NCBI GenBank assembly: GCA_030538275.1
Contig: JAUNUH010000002.1
Span: forward strand, 1 to 64,000
DNA: 64,000 bases
Reading direction: 5' to 3'
DNA from: Flavobacteriaceae bacterium
GTDB lineage: Bacteria > Bacteroidota > Bacteroidia > Flavobacteriales > Weeksellaceae
The notes beneath the pieces were generated by a model. That model was not told the origin of the DNA. It saw only the letters and a list, made by a program, of their open reading frames with translations, and ran no database searches. Below, piece after piece: positions 18,070 through 26,678 of this stretch. Made by a program: the position numbers and the translations under genes. Numbering within the stretch: the first letter of the stretch is position 1; every line of letters starts with the position of its first letter.

Positions 18070-19197
18070 TTAATTTTCTTCAATTTTTTCTTTGGCATGA
18101 ATTAATCTTGTCATTTTGATACCAAGGTCCAAAAAAACGATTTTTGCATTGGCATTACGCTCTATATGCATAGACGCAAGATTGATTTCATGTAAAATTT
18201 CTTCAATATTTGCACTGTGAATGAATTTCACAAAACCCGGCCATTTAAAATTTTCAGATTTAATTTGATTAAATACCAAATCATCTAATCCGTAATTTTG
18301 CATAAGTGCCTGTCGAAAAATATCTATGCAAAAACTCAAAAACTTTTTTTGCTGCTCACGGTTGTTCCATCCAGCAATTTGTTGAGACCACTGAAAAATT
18401 TCTTGTAAAGCAGATACATCTTTTTTGGCTTTGAAAGCCGCTCGCACCCATTGTATGAACAATTCCTCGAAAACCTCTGATTTAAAAAGTAAATTTTCTA
18501 AACCCAACGAAACATCACCTTTTGCATTTTTGGCTGCTTGTGCTGCTAGATTCGACTCAGCATCAAATTGCTGAATTAGAATTTCTTCTACCTCTAGACG
18601 TCCCAATCTTGGCACTTTTATGAGCTGGCAACGTGAAAGAATAGTAGATAATAATTTTTCTGGACTTTCCGAAATCAACAAAAAAACCGTCTTTTGTGGA
18701 GGTTCTTCCAGTACTTTCAAAAGTTTATTGGCCGCATCTGCGTTCATAGTTTCGGGTAGCCAAATCATCATGATTTTATATCCACCTTCATAGCTACGCA
18801 AACTCAGCGTTTTCAGAATTTCTTTGGCCTGTGCAACATTTATGATGCCTTGTTTTTTTTCTCCGCCGATAAACTGCATCCAATCAAAACCGTCTCCATA
18901 CGGATTTTCGCTCACAAATTTGCTCCAATAATTTCTGAAATCTGCCGAAACTGGATCTTTTTTTACCTCTTCTGTAGTTGCAACTGGATACACAAAATTC
19001 AAATCTGCATGCTGCAGACTTCTTACTTTATGTGCGCAATTTTCATTACCACCTTGGCATAACAATTTCTCGGCATACCACAATGCCAAAGGAAGAGTCC
19101 CATATCCACATTTTCCATGAAAAATGAGCGCATGACTTATTTTGCCTGTTGAAATGGCTTGGAGAAGTTGGGTTTGTAATGCTGTATGTAAATTCAC
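18070..19197 (-). CDS. holB: DNA polymerase III delta' subunit
   Basis: The 375-residue clamp-loader protein has the AAA+ region degenerate at the P-loop (HALIFHGKCGYGTLPLALW), as expected of delta'. GYKIMMIWLPETMNADAANK and LLKVLEEPPQKTVFLLI with SRCQLIKVPRL are typical. No ATG lies before the conserved N-terminus; GTG at 19197 or TTG at 19200 must be used. The insertion HADLNFVYPVATTEEVKKDP is usual in Bacteroidota homologues. Delta' is a structural part of the complex that loads the sliding clamp. A TATATTTG box lies upstream. Confidence 0.92.
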   Translation of the reverse strand: MNLHTALQTQLLQAISTGKISHALIFHGKCGYGTLPLALWYAEKLLCQGGNENCAHKVRSLQHADLNFVYPVATTEEVKKDPVSADFRNYWSKFVSENPYGDGFDWMQFIGGEKKQGIINVAQAKEILKTLSLRSYEGGYKIMMIWLPETMNADAANKLLKVLEEPPQKTVFLLISESPEKLLSTILSRCQLIKVPRLGRLEVEEILIQQFDAESNLAAQAAKNAKGDVSLGLENLLFKSEVFEELFIQWVRAAFKAKKDVSALQEIFQWSQQIAGWNNREQQKKFLSFCIDIFRQALMQNYGLDDLVFNQIKSENFKWPGFVKFIHSANIEEILHEINLASMHIERNANAKIVFLDLGIKMTRLIHAKEKIEEN

Positions 19198-19226
19198 CAA
19201 ATTTGAATTTATCTAAAAGATTTGCT

Positions 19227-19234
19227 CAAATATA
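19227..19234 (-). promoter_or_regulatory. -7 box of holB
   Basis: On the minus strand this is TATATTTG, ending 30 nt before GTG 19197. It lies between holB and the 3' end of the sulfotransferase gene, so holB is probably transcribed separately from the upstream pgi pair. Confidence 0.4.
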
Positions 19235-19235
19235 A

Positions 19236-20042
19236 TTAAAATTTTGATGCTTTCTCCTTCACAAAATTCCATTCGTCTGCAAAAAACTTACTTACAGCTT
19301 CAACTTCTTGCGCCGAAATTAATTCTTCTTTAGGAAACAAAAATTCAGGTAAAATTTTACTTGAATATAAAATACTATACCTTATTATATTGGCATATAA
19401 ATTATATAAAAAACCTTTGGGCTTTCGATGGACTTCTAGTTTTTTTTGAAATTGAATTTTAGAACTTAATTTTCTTACCAATTTCAAGGCATTTTCATCG
19501 TATGAAACATGTGAAGGCGTTAAATTAAAAGTTTGAAATTCAAGCGGAATATCTAGGTATTTTCCAATTTTGTTCAGAAATTGATGTGGATTTTTTTTTA
19601 AATCATCGTAAATCAAAATTAATGGAGGCTGTTCAAAATGTTTTTCGAGCAATTGAATATAGCGAGAATAAGAAAAATCCTGAATTTTGAAATGGCCTTT
19701 ATCACCTTGAATATCAATGAATTCTGTAAATGAAAAATGATGTCCATTTTTTACAAATCGCTTGTAATTGGATACAGCCCAACTCCCGGGTTCACGAAAA
19801 ACAATAATAGGAAATGCAGCAGGATAAGCCTTGGAAAATGAAATAATTTCTCTTTCAAATTGTTGATCAAATTCTCTTGAAATCAGTATTTTATCGGCTG
19901 TAATTCCCGGAATTACATCCAATGCACGTCTATATTTCTTTGTAGGCAAATAGTAAATATGGCCAAGTTTGGGAAAAATCTGTTGCTGCAGAAAAGTAGA
20001 GCCTGTTTTGCTGAGTCCCGTATGGAAAAATATTTGTGACAT
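19236..20042 (-). CDS. Sulfotransferase-fold protein
   Basis: The 268-residue protein begins MSQIFFHTGLSKTGSTFLQQ. The segment GLSKTGSTFLQQ matches the 5'-phosphosulfate (PAPS) loop of sulfotransferases. A second region, PIIVFREPGSWAVSNYKRFV (about residues 78-97), corresponds to the 3'-phosphate-binding RDP..RxxSxY segment. No signal peptide is present, so it is cytoplasmic. The gene follows pgi by only four bases and is probably in its operon. The acceptor is unknown; carbohydrate or lipid sulfation is possible. No PAPS-synthesis genes are in the window, but cysQ at 43 kb degrades the PAP by-product. Confidence 0.75.
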   Translation of the reverse strand: MSQIFFHTGLSKTGSTFLQQQIFPKLGHIYYLPTKKYRRALDVIPGITADKILISREFDQQFEREIISFSKAYPAAFPIIVFREPGSWAVSNYKRFVKNGHHFSFTEFIDIQGDKGHFKIQDFSYSRYIQLLEKHFEQPPLILIYDDLKKNPHQFLNKIGKYLDIPLEFQTFNLTPSHVSYDENALKLVRKLSSKIQFQKKLEVHRKPKGFLYNLYANIIRYSILYSSKILPEFLFPKEELISAQEVEAVSKFFADEWNFVKEKASKF

Positions 20043-20046
20043 GAAA

Positions 20047-21693
20047 TTATTTTCTCATTTCAAAAAAAGTGTTGATTAATCCATTGGTCGAACTATCGTG
20101 AGAATGAATTTTTTGAGCTTTTTGTAATTCTGGTAATATATTGCTTGCCAGTTGTTTACCCAATTCTACGCCCCATTGATCAAAGCTGAAAATATTCCAA
20201 ATAACACCTTGAACAAAGATTTTATGTTCGTACATAGCAATAAGACTTCCCAGTACTTTTGGCGTTAATTTTTGGTACAAAAATGAATTGGTAGGAATAT
20301 TACCGTTAAATACTTTGAAAACCGTGAGAAAGTCTATTTCTTCCTGAGATTTTCCTTGATTTTGTAATTCAGAAATGACCTCCTTTTCATCTTTACCAAA
20401 TGCCAATGCTTCGGTTTGTGCAAAATAATTTGCCAGTAATTTGAGATGGTGATCGCTCAAAGGATTATGTGTTTCTGCGCCAGCAAAAAAATCGGCAGGA
20501 ATCAATTTTGTTCCTTGATGTATTAATTGATAAAAAGCATGTTGACCATTGGTACCCGGCTCGCCCCAGATGATAGGACCCGTTTGATAATCAACTGATT
20601 TTCCATTTCTGTCGGTAGATTTCCCATTGGATTCCATATCTGCTTGCTGTAAATAGGCTGCAAATCTGTGTAAATATTGCTCATAAGGTAAAATTGCGTG
20701 AGATTCGGCACCAAAAAAATTATTGTACCAAATACCCAATAAAGCCATAATCACGGGAATATTATCTTCAAATGCTGCTTGTCTGAAATGATTATCCATT
20801 TCGTACGCACCTTGTAAAAGTTCCTCAAAATTATCATAACCCACAGCAAGACTAATGCTTAGCCCTATTGCGCTCCACAAAGAGTATCGTCCGCCAACCC
20901 AGTCCCAGAATTCAAACATATTTTGTTGGTCTATACCAAATTCGGCTACAGCTTTTTCGTTGGTAGAAAGCGCAACAAAATGTTTGGCGACATCGTTTTG
21001 GCCGGCCCCCGAATTCAAAAACCAAGCTTTGGCAGAAGCTGCATTCGTCATGGTTTCTTGTGTGGTAAATGTTTTGGAAGCAATAATGAAAAGCGTGGTT
21101 TCTGGATTTAGATTGGCCAGTGTTTCTGCTATATGCGTGCCGTCCACATTGGATACAAAATAGATATTGAGAGGCGTTTTATACGCCTTTAATGCTTCTA
21201 CCACCATGACGGGACCCAAATCTGAACCGCCGATTCCAATATTCACTATATCTGTAATGGTTTTTCCTGTAAATCCCGTGTGTTCGCCATTAATTATCTT
21301 TTCAGAAAAACTTTTCATTTGTAGTCGAACTCTTTTAATATCGGGCAATACATTTTTTTCATCTACAGCAACTTCTTGGTCACCAAAATAGCGTAATGCC
21401 GTATGCATCACAGCTCTATTTTCTGTTTGATTGATATGCTTTCCCAGAAACATGGCTTGCAATGCTTCGTTCAATTGGCATTCATGCGCAAGTTCAATCA
21501 ATAAATTTTTGGTTTCTTGTGTAATTCTGTTTTTAGAATAATCAAACAAAATATCGTTGAATCGGATATGGAAATCATGGAATCGATTGGGATTTTTTTC
21601 AAACAAATCACGTAAATGCGTGTTTTTAATGGATTGAAAATGGGTGTTTAAATTTTTCCAGGCTGTGGTATGAACAGGATTAATGTTTTGCAT
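20047..21693 (-). CDS. pgi: Glucose-6-phosphate isomerase
   Basis: The 548-residue enzyme has both SIS-fold halves. Motifs are [55 protein letters not shown], and [15 protein letters not shown] carrying the catalytic His. The C-terminal segment [17 protein letters not shown] contains the catalytic Lys. The length equals the standard bacterial and eukaryotic form. It interconverts glucose-6-phosphate and fructose-6-phosphate in glycolysis and gluconeogenesis. The sulfotransferase-like gene lies directly downstream. Confidence 0.97.
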   Translation of the reverse strand: MQNINPVHTTAWKNLNTHFQSIKNTHLRDLFEKNPNRFHDFHIRFNDILFDYSKNRITQETKNLLIELAHECQLNEALQAMFLGKHINQTENRAVMHTALRYFGDQEVAVDEKNVLPDIKRVRLQMKSFSEKIINGEHTGFTGKTITDIVNIGIGGSDLGPVMVVEALKAYKTPLNIYFVSNVDGTHIAETLANLNPETTLFIIASKTFTTQETMTNAASAKAWFLNSGAGQNDVAKHFVALSTNEKAVAEFGIDQQNMFEFWDWVGGRYSLWSAIGLSISLAVGYDNFEELLQGAYEMDNHFRQAAFEDNIPVIMALLGIWYNNFFGAESHAILPYEQYLHRFAAYLQQADMESNGKSTDRNGKSVDYQTGPIIWGEPGTNGQHAFYQLIHQGTKLIPADFFAGAETHNPLSDHHLKLLANYFAQTEALAFGKDEKEVISELQNQGKSQEEIDFLTVFKVFNGNIPTNSFLYQKLTPKVLGSLIAMYEHKIFVQGVIWNIFSFDQWGVELGKQLASNILPELQKAQKIHSHDSSTNGLINTFFEMRK

Positions 21694-21805
21694 TATACGT
21701 GATTTGTTGGGTGATTACATTTATTGTATTTGAAAGAGATTCAAAAAAAATTATTCATCTTCTATCAAAAATGGGTCAGAACGAGATTTTACAATTCAGA
21801 ATAAA

Positions 21806-23092
21806 TTAAAATAATTCTTTTCTTATAATATTTTGGCTTCGATCTGGACCTACAGAAACGAGATATACTTCAATTCCGAGATAATTTTCGATAAATTGGA
21901 TATATTTTTGTGCTTTTTCTGGTAATTGATCAAAAGAATTAATGCCTGTAATATCTTCCTGCCAACCGTCGAGCTCTTCATAAATCGGTTCGTACAGGTC
22001 GAGTTTGGTGGTAGAAGAGGTAAAGTAATCAATAATTCGATCATCCTCTGTCTTGTAGGCGGTACAAACTTGTATTTTGTCGAATCCGCTCAATACATCT
22101 AGTTTTGTAATCACCAAATGCGTGATTCCGTTGATCATACAAGCATGTTTCAACGCCACAAGATCCAGCCAACCACAACGACGTGGGCGGCCTGTTGTAG
22201 CACCGAATTCAAAACCAGTTTCACGTATTTTGTCGCCGATTTCATTATTTAGCTCTGTAACAAATGGTCCGTTTCCAACTCTAGTGCAGTAGGCTTTGGC
22301 TACCCCTATCAGATTTTGCAGCTTGGTTGGTGGTACGCCTGCGCCTACGCAAACACCTCCTGTAGATGGTGAGGATGAGGTAACATAAGGGTAGGTACCA
22401 AAATCGATATCGAGCATAAGTGCTTGCGCACCCTCAAAAAGTACGTTTTGACCTTGGTCTATGGCATGGTTTAATTCCAATTCCGTATCTACAATTCTAT
22501 CTTTTAGAATGTCACCATAATGAAGAAATTGACGATAAATTTCTTCAAAATCCATGGGTGGTTTGTTGTACAGTTTTTCGAAAATGGCATTTTTGATGCT
22601 AATGTTTTCTTCAAGTTTTTCTTTTAAAACCTGTGGATTGAGCAAGTCTATGGCGCGAATTCCATGTCGAGCAACTTTGTCTTCGTAACACGGGCCAATT
22701 CCACGCTTGGTGGTTCCTATGGACAAATGTCCAGCCGCCTCTTCACGATAGGTGTCATATAATATATGGTAAGGCATGATGATGTGCGCTCTACGGCTTA
22801 TGAACACGTGATCTGTTTTTAATCCGCGTTCTTCTATAGATTGAATTTCTCGTAAAAATGCGCTTGGATCTACTACCACACCATTACCTATTATGCACTT
22901 TCCGCGACATTGCAATACGCCAGAGGGTAATAGATGAAGTACAAATTTGTCTGCACCTACATATACGGTGTGTCCCGCATTGTTACCACCTTGATAACGA
23001 ACTACATAGTCTGATTTGGCCGATAATACATCGGTGATTTTTCCTTTACCTTCGTCGCCCCATTGAAGGCCAACCACTACAAATGTTGACAT
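21806..23092 (-). CDS. purA: Adenylosuccinate synthetase
   Basis: The 428-residue enzyme starts MSTFVVVGLQWGDEGKGKIT, carrying the GTP P-loop. GNNAGHTVYVG with the catalytic His, SIGTTKRGIGPCYEDK and CGWLDLVALKHAC are further signatures. A 13-codon extension to 23131 would begin with TTG inside the promoter box and is rejected. It joins IMP and aspartate in AMP synthesis. With purM and purF at 34.5-37.0 kb it represents the purine pathway, but these genes are not clustered together. Confidence 0.97.
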   Translation of the reverse strand: MSTFVVVGLQWGDEGKGKITDVLSAKSDYVVRYQGGNNAGHTVYVGADKFVLHLLPSGVLQCRGKCIIGNGVVVDPSAFLREIQSIEERGLKTDHVFISRRAHIIMPYHILYDTYREEAAGHLSIGTTKRGIGPCYEDKVARHGIRAIDLLNPQVLKEKLEENISIKNAIFEKLYNKPPMDFEEIYRQFLHYGDILKDRIVDTELELNHAIDQGQNVLFEGAQALMLDIDFGTYPYVTSSSPSTGGVCVGAGVPPTKLQNLIGVAKAYCTRVGNGPFVTELNNEIGDKIRETGFEFGATTGRPRRCGWLDLVALKHACMINGITHLVITKLDVLSGFDKIQVCTAYKTEDDRIIDYFTSSTTKLDLYEPIYEELDGWQEDITGINSFDQLPEKAQKYIQFIENYLGIEVYLVSVGPDRSQNIIRKELF

Positions 23093-23121
23093 ATTTTGAG
23101 TTAAAATTTTACTAGCAATTA

Positions 23122-23137
23122 ATACCTTCAAAGGTAT
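23122..23137 (-). promoter_or_regulatory. -7 box of purA within a palindrome
   Basis: The minus strand carries TACCTTTG at 23136-23129, 37 nt before the purA start. It overlaps an ATACCTT / AAGGTAT 7-bp inverted repeat with a two-base centre (about 23123-23137). A symmetrical site on the promoter could bind a regulator, but it may be chance in AT-rich DNA. Confidence 0.45.
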
Positions 23138-23280
23138 AGATTTTAATTGCTTTTCTTATATTTTGATGAACAGCTTTTTGAACAATTTACTCATACTCAA
23201 AATTGGATTTGTTGAATCTGCTTACGTGTTATTTCTTTTGTTAAATAGGATTACATAACAATCAATTAACAACAACTCTA

Positions 23281-23288
23281 TATCTTTG
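23281..23288 (+). promoter_or_regulatory. -7 box immediately before the Na/Pi transporter gene
   Basis: TATCTTTG ends nine bases before ATG 23297. With the usual spacing transcription would begin within a few bases of the start codon. The alternative GTG start at 23288 would overlap the box itself. Confidence 0.5.
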
Positions 23289-23296
23289 TGAGTTTC

Positions 23297-24916
23297 ATGG
23301 ATTTTTGGATGATTTTGAACAGCTTGGGTGCTATTGCTCTTTTTCTCTTTGGGATGAAGATTATGAGCGATGGAATTCAGCTTGCGGCAGGGTTACGCTT
23401 GAGAAAGTTTCTGAATTCTATGACCAACACCAAGTTACGCGCTGTTTTGGCAGGTCTGGGATTAACTGCGGTGATTCAATCTTCATCTGCGGTAAGTGTA
23501 CTCACGCTATCATTTGTGAATGCAGGATTGTTGCGGCTTATAAGCGCTTTTGGTATTATCATAGGGGCAAATATTGGTACCACAATCAAATTATGGATCA
23601 TTGCTTTAGGATTTGAAATTAATTTTTCGAATTTGAGTTTAGCCATTATCGCTATTGCGGTTCCGCTGTATTTTCTACAGAAATTAAAAATGCGTCATTG
23701 GGCTACATTTTTAATTGGATTTGCACTTATATTTATTGGACTGGATTTTTTGAGCCAAAATTTATCCATACTTGCCAAAGAAAATTTTATGTATGAAATT
23801 TTCAAAGACAAAGATCATTTATCTTATTTTAATGGTTTATTATTTCTATTAAGCGGATTAATTATCACTGTTTTGGTACAATCTTCCAGTGCCAGTACGT
23901 CGATATTTTTGGTGTTGTATTCACTGGGTTTCCCGCTTGAGGCATGTGCAATGATGATAATCGGGGCCAATATCGGAACCACGGTTACTGCACAAATTGC
24001 CGCTTATGTAGGTAATACTTACGCCAAATTTACCGCTCACTTTCATACGCTTTTCAACATATTTGGAGCCGTAGTGTTTTTCTTTATTTCTGGTCCTTTA
24101 ATTTTATGGCTCGATAATATTTTTGGAGATAAATATTTGATAATTGCTGCATTTCACAGTATTTTTAATGTGGTAACCGCTATTTTAATATTCCCATTTC
24201 TAGAAAAAATTGTAAGCTGGTTCAGAAAGAAAAATGTAAAGAATATTCAAAGTTTACAAATGATGCATTCTGCAATTTCTATAACGCCAGAAATTTATAT
24301 TTATGAAGCTAATAATTTGCTGGGAACTTTTGCAGGAAATATTAAACAATCTGTAAATTATTTGGGTAGAATGATTACAGAAAGTGATCCCGAAAAATTA
24401 TTAGAGCTACATGAGCGAATCATCCAGCTGGAAAAAGAAGGTGATGCGATGGAAGGACAAATAAAACAATATCTCAACCAATTATATGAAATGGATTTGT
24501 CGGGTAAGAATTCACAAAAAATCCATTATTTAATTTCTGTTTCCACAGAATTAGAAAATATAGGAGATTTGGCCATTAAATCATCTCATACGCACTTGCT
24601 ACGACGACAATCAAATAGTTTTATAACGCCAAAATTGCGTACGCTTCTTATTCAAATTCAAGATGTCGTTTCGTCTGCCACAACGCATTTAATTCAAAAT
24701 TTGAACGAAACCGAGAATGATCCAAAACTCACAATTCCCAAAAAATTCGAGAGTGAAATCAACCAATTACATCATTTGGCATTCGATGCGCTGATGGCTG
24801 TCACCGAAAAGCATAAAATCAAACCTATAAGTGCTATGTATTACAGGGAATTAATTCAAAATTATGAAATTATTGGAGATCATATTTTCAAAGCCAACAA
24901 GGCATTGATTAAATAA
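23297..24916 (+). CDS. Na/Pi cotransporter family protein with PhoU-like C-terminus
   Basis: The 539-residue protein starts MDFWMILNSLGAIALFLFGM. It has two inverted Na/Pi-cotransporter repeats, each with the QSS motif (VIQSSSAVSVLTLSFVNAG near residue 57; VLVQSSSASTSIFLVLYS near 195). About nine membrane helices are present. A soluble PhoU-like helical domain follows at about 335-539 (ELHERIIQLEKEGDAMEGQI). The protein imports phosphate with sodium or controls phosphate flux across the inner membrane. PstSCAB and PhoBR are not nearby. GTG 23288 is possible as a start but coincides with the promoter box. Confidence 0.9.
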   Translation: MDFWMILNSLGAIALFLFGMKIMSDGIQLAAGLRLRKFLNSMTNTKLRAVLAGLGLTAVIQSSSAVSVLTLSFVNAGLLRLISAFGIIIGANIGTTIKLWIIALGFEINFSNLSLAIIAIAVPLYFLQKLKMRHWATFLIGFALIFIGLDFLSQNLSILAKENFMYEIFKDKDHLSYFNGLLFLLSGLIITVLVQSSSASTSIFLVLYSLGFPLEACAMMIIGANIGTTVTAQIAAYVGNTYAKFTAHFHTLFNIFGAVVFFFISGPLILWLDNIFGDKYLIIAAFHSIFNVVTAILIFPFLEKIVSWFRKKNVKNIQSLQMMHSAISITPEIYIYEANNLLGTFAGNIKQSVNYLGRMITESDPEKLLELHERIIQLEKEGDAMEGQIKQYLNQLYEMDLSGKNSQKIHYLISVSTELENIGDLAIKSSHTHLLRRQSNSFITPKLRTLLIQIQDVVSSATTHLIQNLNETENDPKLTIPKKFESEINQLHHLAFDALMAVTEKHKIKPISAMYYRELIQNYEIIGDHIFKANKALIK

Positions 24917-24931
24917 ATAATGTATTTGAAT

Positions 24932-24939
24932 TACCTTTG
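24932..24939 (+). promoter_or_regulatory. -7 box five bases before the LuxE-like start
   Basis: TACCTTTG ends at 24939 and the ATG is at 24944. Transcription from this box would start at or next to the A of the ATG, so the mRNA would be leaderless. It also argues against the upstream ATG 24920, which would place the box inside the gene. Confidence 0.5.
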
Positions 24940-24943
24940 TGAC

Positions 24944-25921
24944 ATGCTTTCTCCCAATACATTATTTACAGCATACAGTGAGGAGGAATTTGAAATGCTT
25001 GCATTACAAATTTTCAGATTCCAGGCCGAGAATAATAGGGTTTATAAAAGGTTTTTGGATTATTTAAATATAAATCCACTCGAAATTGTTCAACTAGCTC
25101 AAATTCCCTTTCTTCCGATCTCTTTTTTCAAAAATTTTGAAATAATTTCAGGTGCATTTCATGCCGAAAAAATATTTACAAGTTCCGGAACCACAGGTGA
25201 TAATCCAAGTAGGCATTTTGTAAAAGATATAAATCTATATCATAAACAATTAGAAAAGAGTTTTAAACATTTTTACGGTGATTTTGAAGATTTTATCATT
25301 TTTCCTCTTTTACCTGCCTATGCAGAACGCAGCGGTTCGTCTTTGATAGAAATGGTCGATTTCTGGATGAGCAAAACAGGGCAGCTCAACCCAGAATATT
25401 ATCTATACAATCATGAAAAACTAGCAAAAGATTTGATAGAAATTCCTGCAGGGAAACAAGCGATTTTGATTGGAGTGTCTTTTGCCTTGCTGGATTTTGC
25501 AGCGAATTTTTCTATGGATTTAAGCAAAATTCACATCATCGAAACAGGCGGGATGAAAGGAAGAAAAACCGAAATTACCCGCAAAGAATTACATGAAATT
25601 TTAAAAAATTCATTTCAATCAAAACAGATTGAATCTGAATATGGCATGACGGAATTGCTATCACAAGCCTATGCAAGAAAAGATGGATTGTTTGCAACGC
25701 CTCCTTGGATGAAAATTATTTTGCGCGACCCAGAAGATCCTTTTTCTATGGTGAAACAAGGAAAAACAGGCGGAATTAATGTGATTGATTTTGCCAATAT
25801 TCATTCATGTTCTTTTATTGCTACAGATGATTTGGGTAGATATCATGCAGAAAATCAATTAGAAATAATGGGTAGGTTTGATAATTCGGATGTGAGAGGT
25901 TGTAATTTAATGGCGATTTGA
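24944..25921 (+). CDS. LuxE-like acyl-protein synthetase/ANL-fold protein
   Basis: The 325-residue protein belongs to the acyl-protein synthetase (LuxE) family. It has the adenylate-forming P-loop KIFTSSGTTGDNPSRH near residue 83, a HIIETGGMKGRKTEITRKEL region near 205, and SEYGMTELLSQAYARK. The C-terminus FDNSDVRGCNLMAI carries the last family motif. It probably activates a carboxylic acid as an acyl-AMP; the acid is unknown and no luciferase genes are present. ATG 24920 would add eight residues, but the promoter box favours 24944. The gene lies 27 nt after the phosphate transporter. Confidence 0.82.
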   Translation: MLSPNTLFTAYSEEEFEMLALQIFRFQAENNRVYKRFLDYLNINPLEIVQLAQIPFLPISFFKNFEIISGAFHAEKIFTSSGTTGDNPSRHFVKDINLYHKQLEKSFKHFYGDFEDFIIFPLLPAYAERSGSSLIEMVDFWMSKTGQLNPEYYLYNHEKLAKDLIEIPAGKQAILIGVSFALLDFAANFSMDLSKIHIIETGGMKGRKTEITRKELHEILKNSFQSKQIESEYGMTELLSQAYARKDGLFATPPWMKIILRDPEDPFSMVKQGKTGGINVIDFANIHSCSFIATDDLGRYHAENQLEIMGRFDNSDVRGCNLMAI

Positions 25922-26011
25922 TTTTTTTGAATAAATAGGCAGTATGGTTTGTATATGTCATTCCATTTGCAATTTAATTCATAGTTTTAGAGTTTTATAA
26001 AACCAAATTTC

Positions 26012-26569
26012 ATGAGCAGTATCGATCAAATTTTAAGAAAACGCAAAAGCCATCGTCCGGCAGATTTTTTACAAGAAGAAATTTCCCAGCAAGAGTTAGA
26101 AGCTGTATTGTCTGTAGCGCCTTATGCCCCCAATCACAAAAAAACCAAACCTTGGCGTTATATCGTTTTTCGTGGTGAATCCAAAGATCAATTGGCTCAA
26201 AAATTAGCTGAATTATACAAGGAAAATACTGCAACTGAGGCATTTTTGGAAAAAAAATTCGAGTCGATCAAAGAAAATGTGAACAAAAGCCCAGTGGTTA
26301 TATGTATTATTCATCAAATTTCACAAAGTGTTCCCGAGTGGGAAGAGCATGCGGCTATAGCCATGTCGGTATTGAATATGTGGTTGAAAATTACCGATAT
26401 GGGTCTTGGCGGTTATTGGAGCACACCCGGAATGATACGTCATTTGGATGAATTTCTAGAACTCGATTTTTCTCAAAATTGTATTGGTCTGTTTTATTTG
26501 GGTAAAATCAATCCCAATGAAGAAATACGCGAATATGACTGGAAAGAATTTGTAAGCTTCAGAGATTAG
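26012..26569 (+). CDS. Nitroreductase family FMN-dependent oxidoreductase
   Basis: The 185-residue protein is of the small nitroreductase type. The N-terminal KRKSHRPADFLQEEISQQEL carries the FMN-phosphate-binding Arg/Ser region and APYAPNHKKTKPWRYIVFRG the flavin-stacking segment. GLGGYWSTPGMIRHLDEFLE and LFYLGKINPNEE complete the fold. Members reduce nitroaromatics, quinones or enones with NAD(P)H; the physiological substrate cannot be deduced. The gene is 90 nt after the LuxE-like gene and 109 nt before the PyrE-PyrF gene. Confidence 0.88.
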   Translation: MSSIDQILRKRKSHRPADFLQEEISQQELEAVLSVAPYAPNHKKTKPWRYIVFRGESKDQLAQKLAELYKENTATEAFLEKKFESIKENVNKSPVVICIIHQISQSVPEWEEHAAIAMSVLNMWLKITDMGLGGYWSTPGMIRHLDEFLELDFSQNCIGLFYLGKINPNEEIREYDWKEFVSFRD

Positions 26570-26650
26570 AATTTTTAAATAATTCGAAGTGATGTGAGTT
26601 TTCTCAGGAAATTTAATCAAAAATACTATCATTAAAATTCTGATTTCTGC

Positions 26651-26658
26651 TAAATTTG
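26651..26658 (+). promoter_or_regulatory. -7 box of the pyrE-pyrF fusion
   Basis: TAAATTTG lies 20 nt before ATG 26679, giving a predicted leader of about 15 nt. Confidence 0.45.
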
Positions 26659-26678
26659 CAAAACTTCAATTTTCAGAC

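Noticed and set aside
24920-24943. Upstream ATG of the LuxE-like gene
   Set aside because: It places the TACCTTTG box inside the reading frame, and the added residues do not extend the conserved domain.
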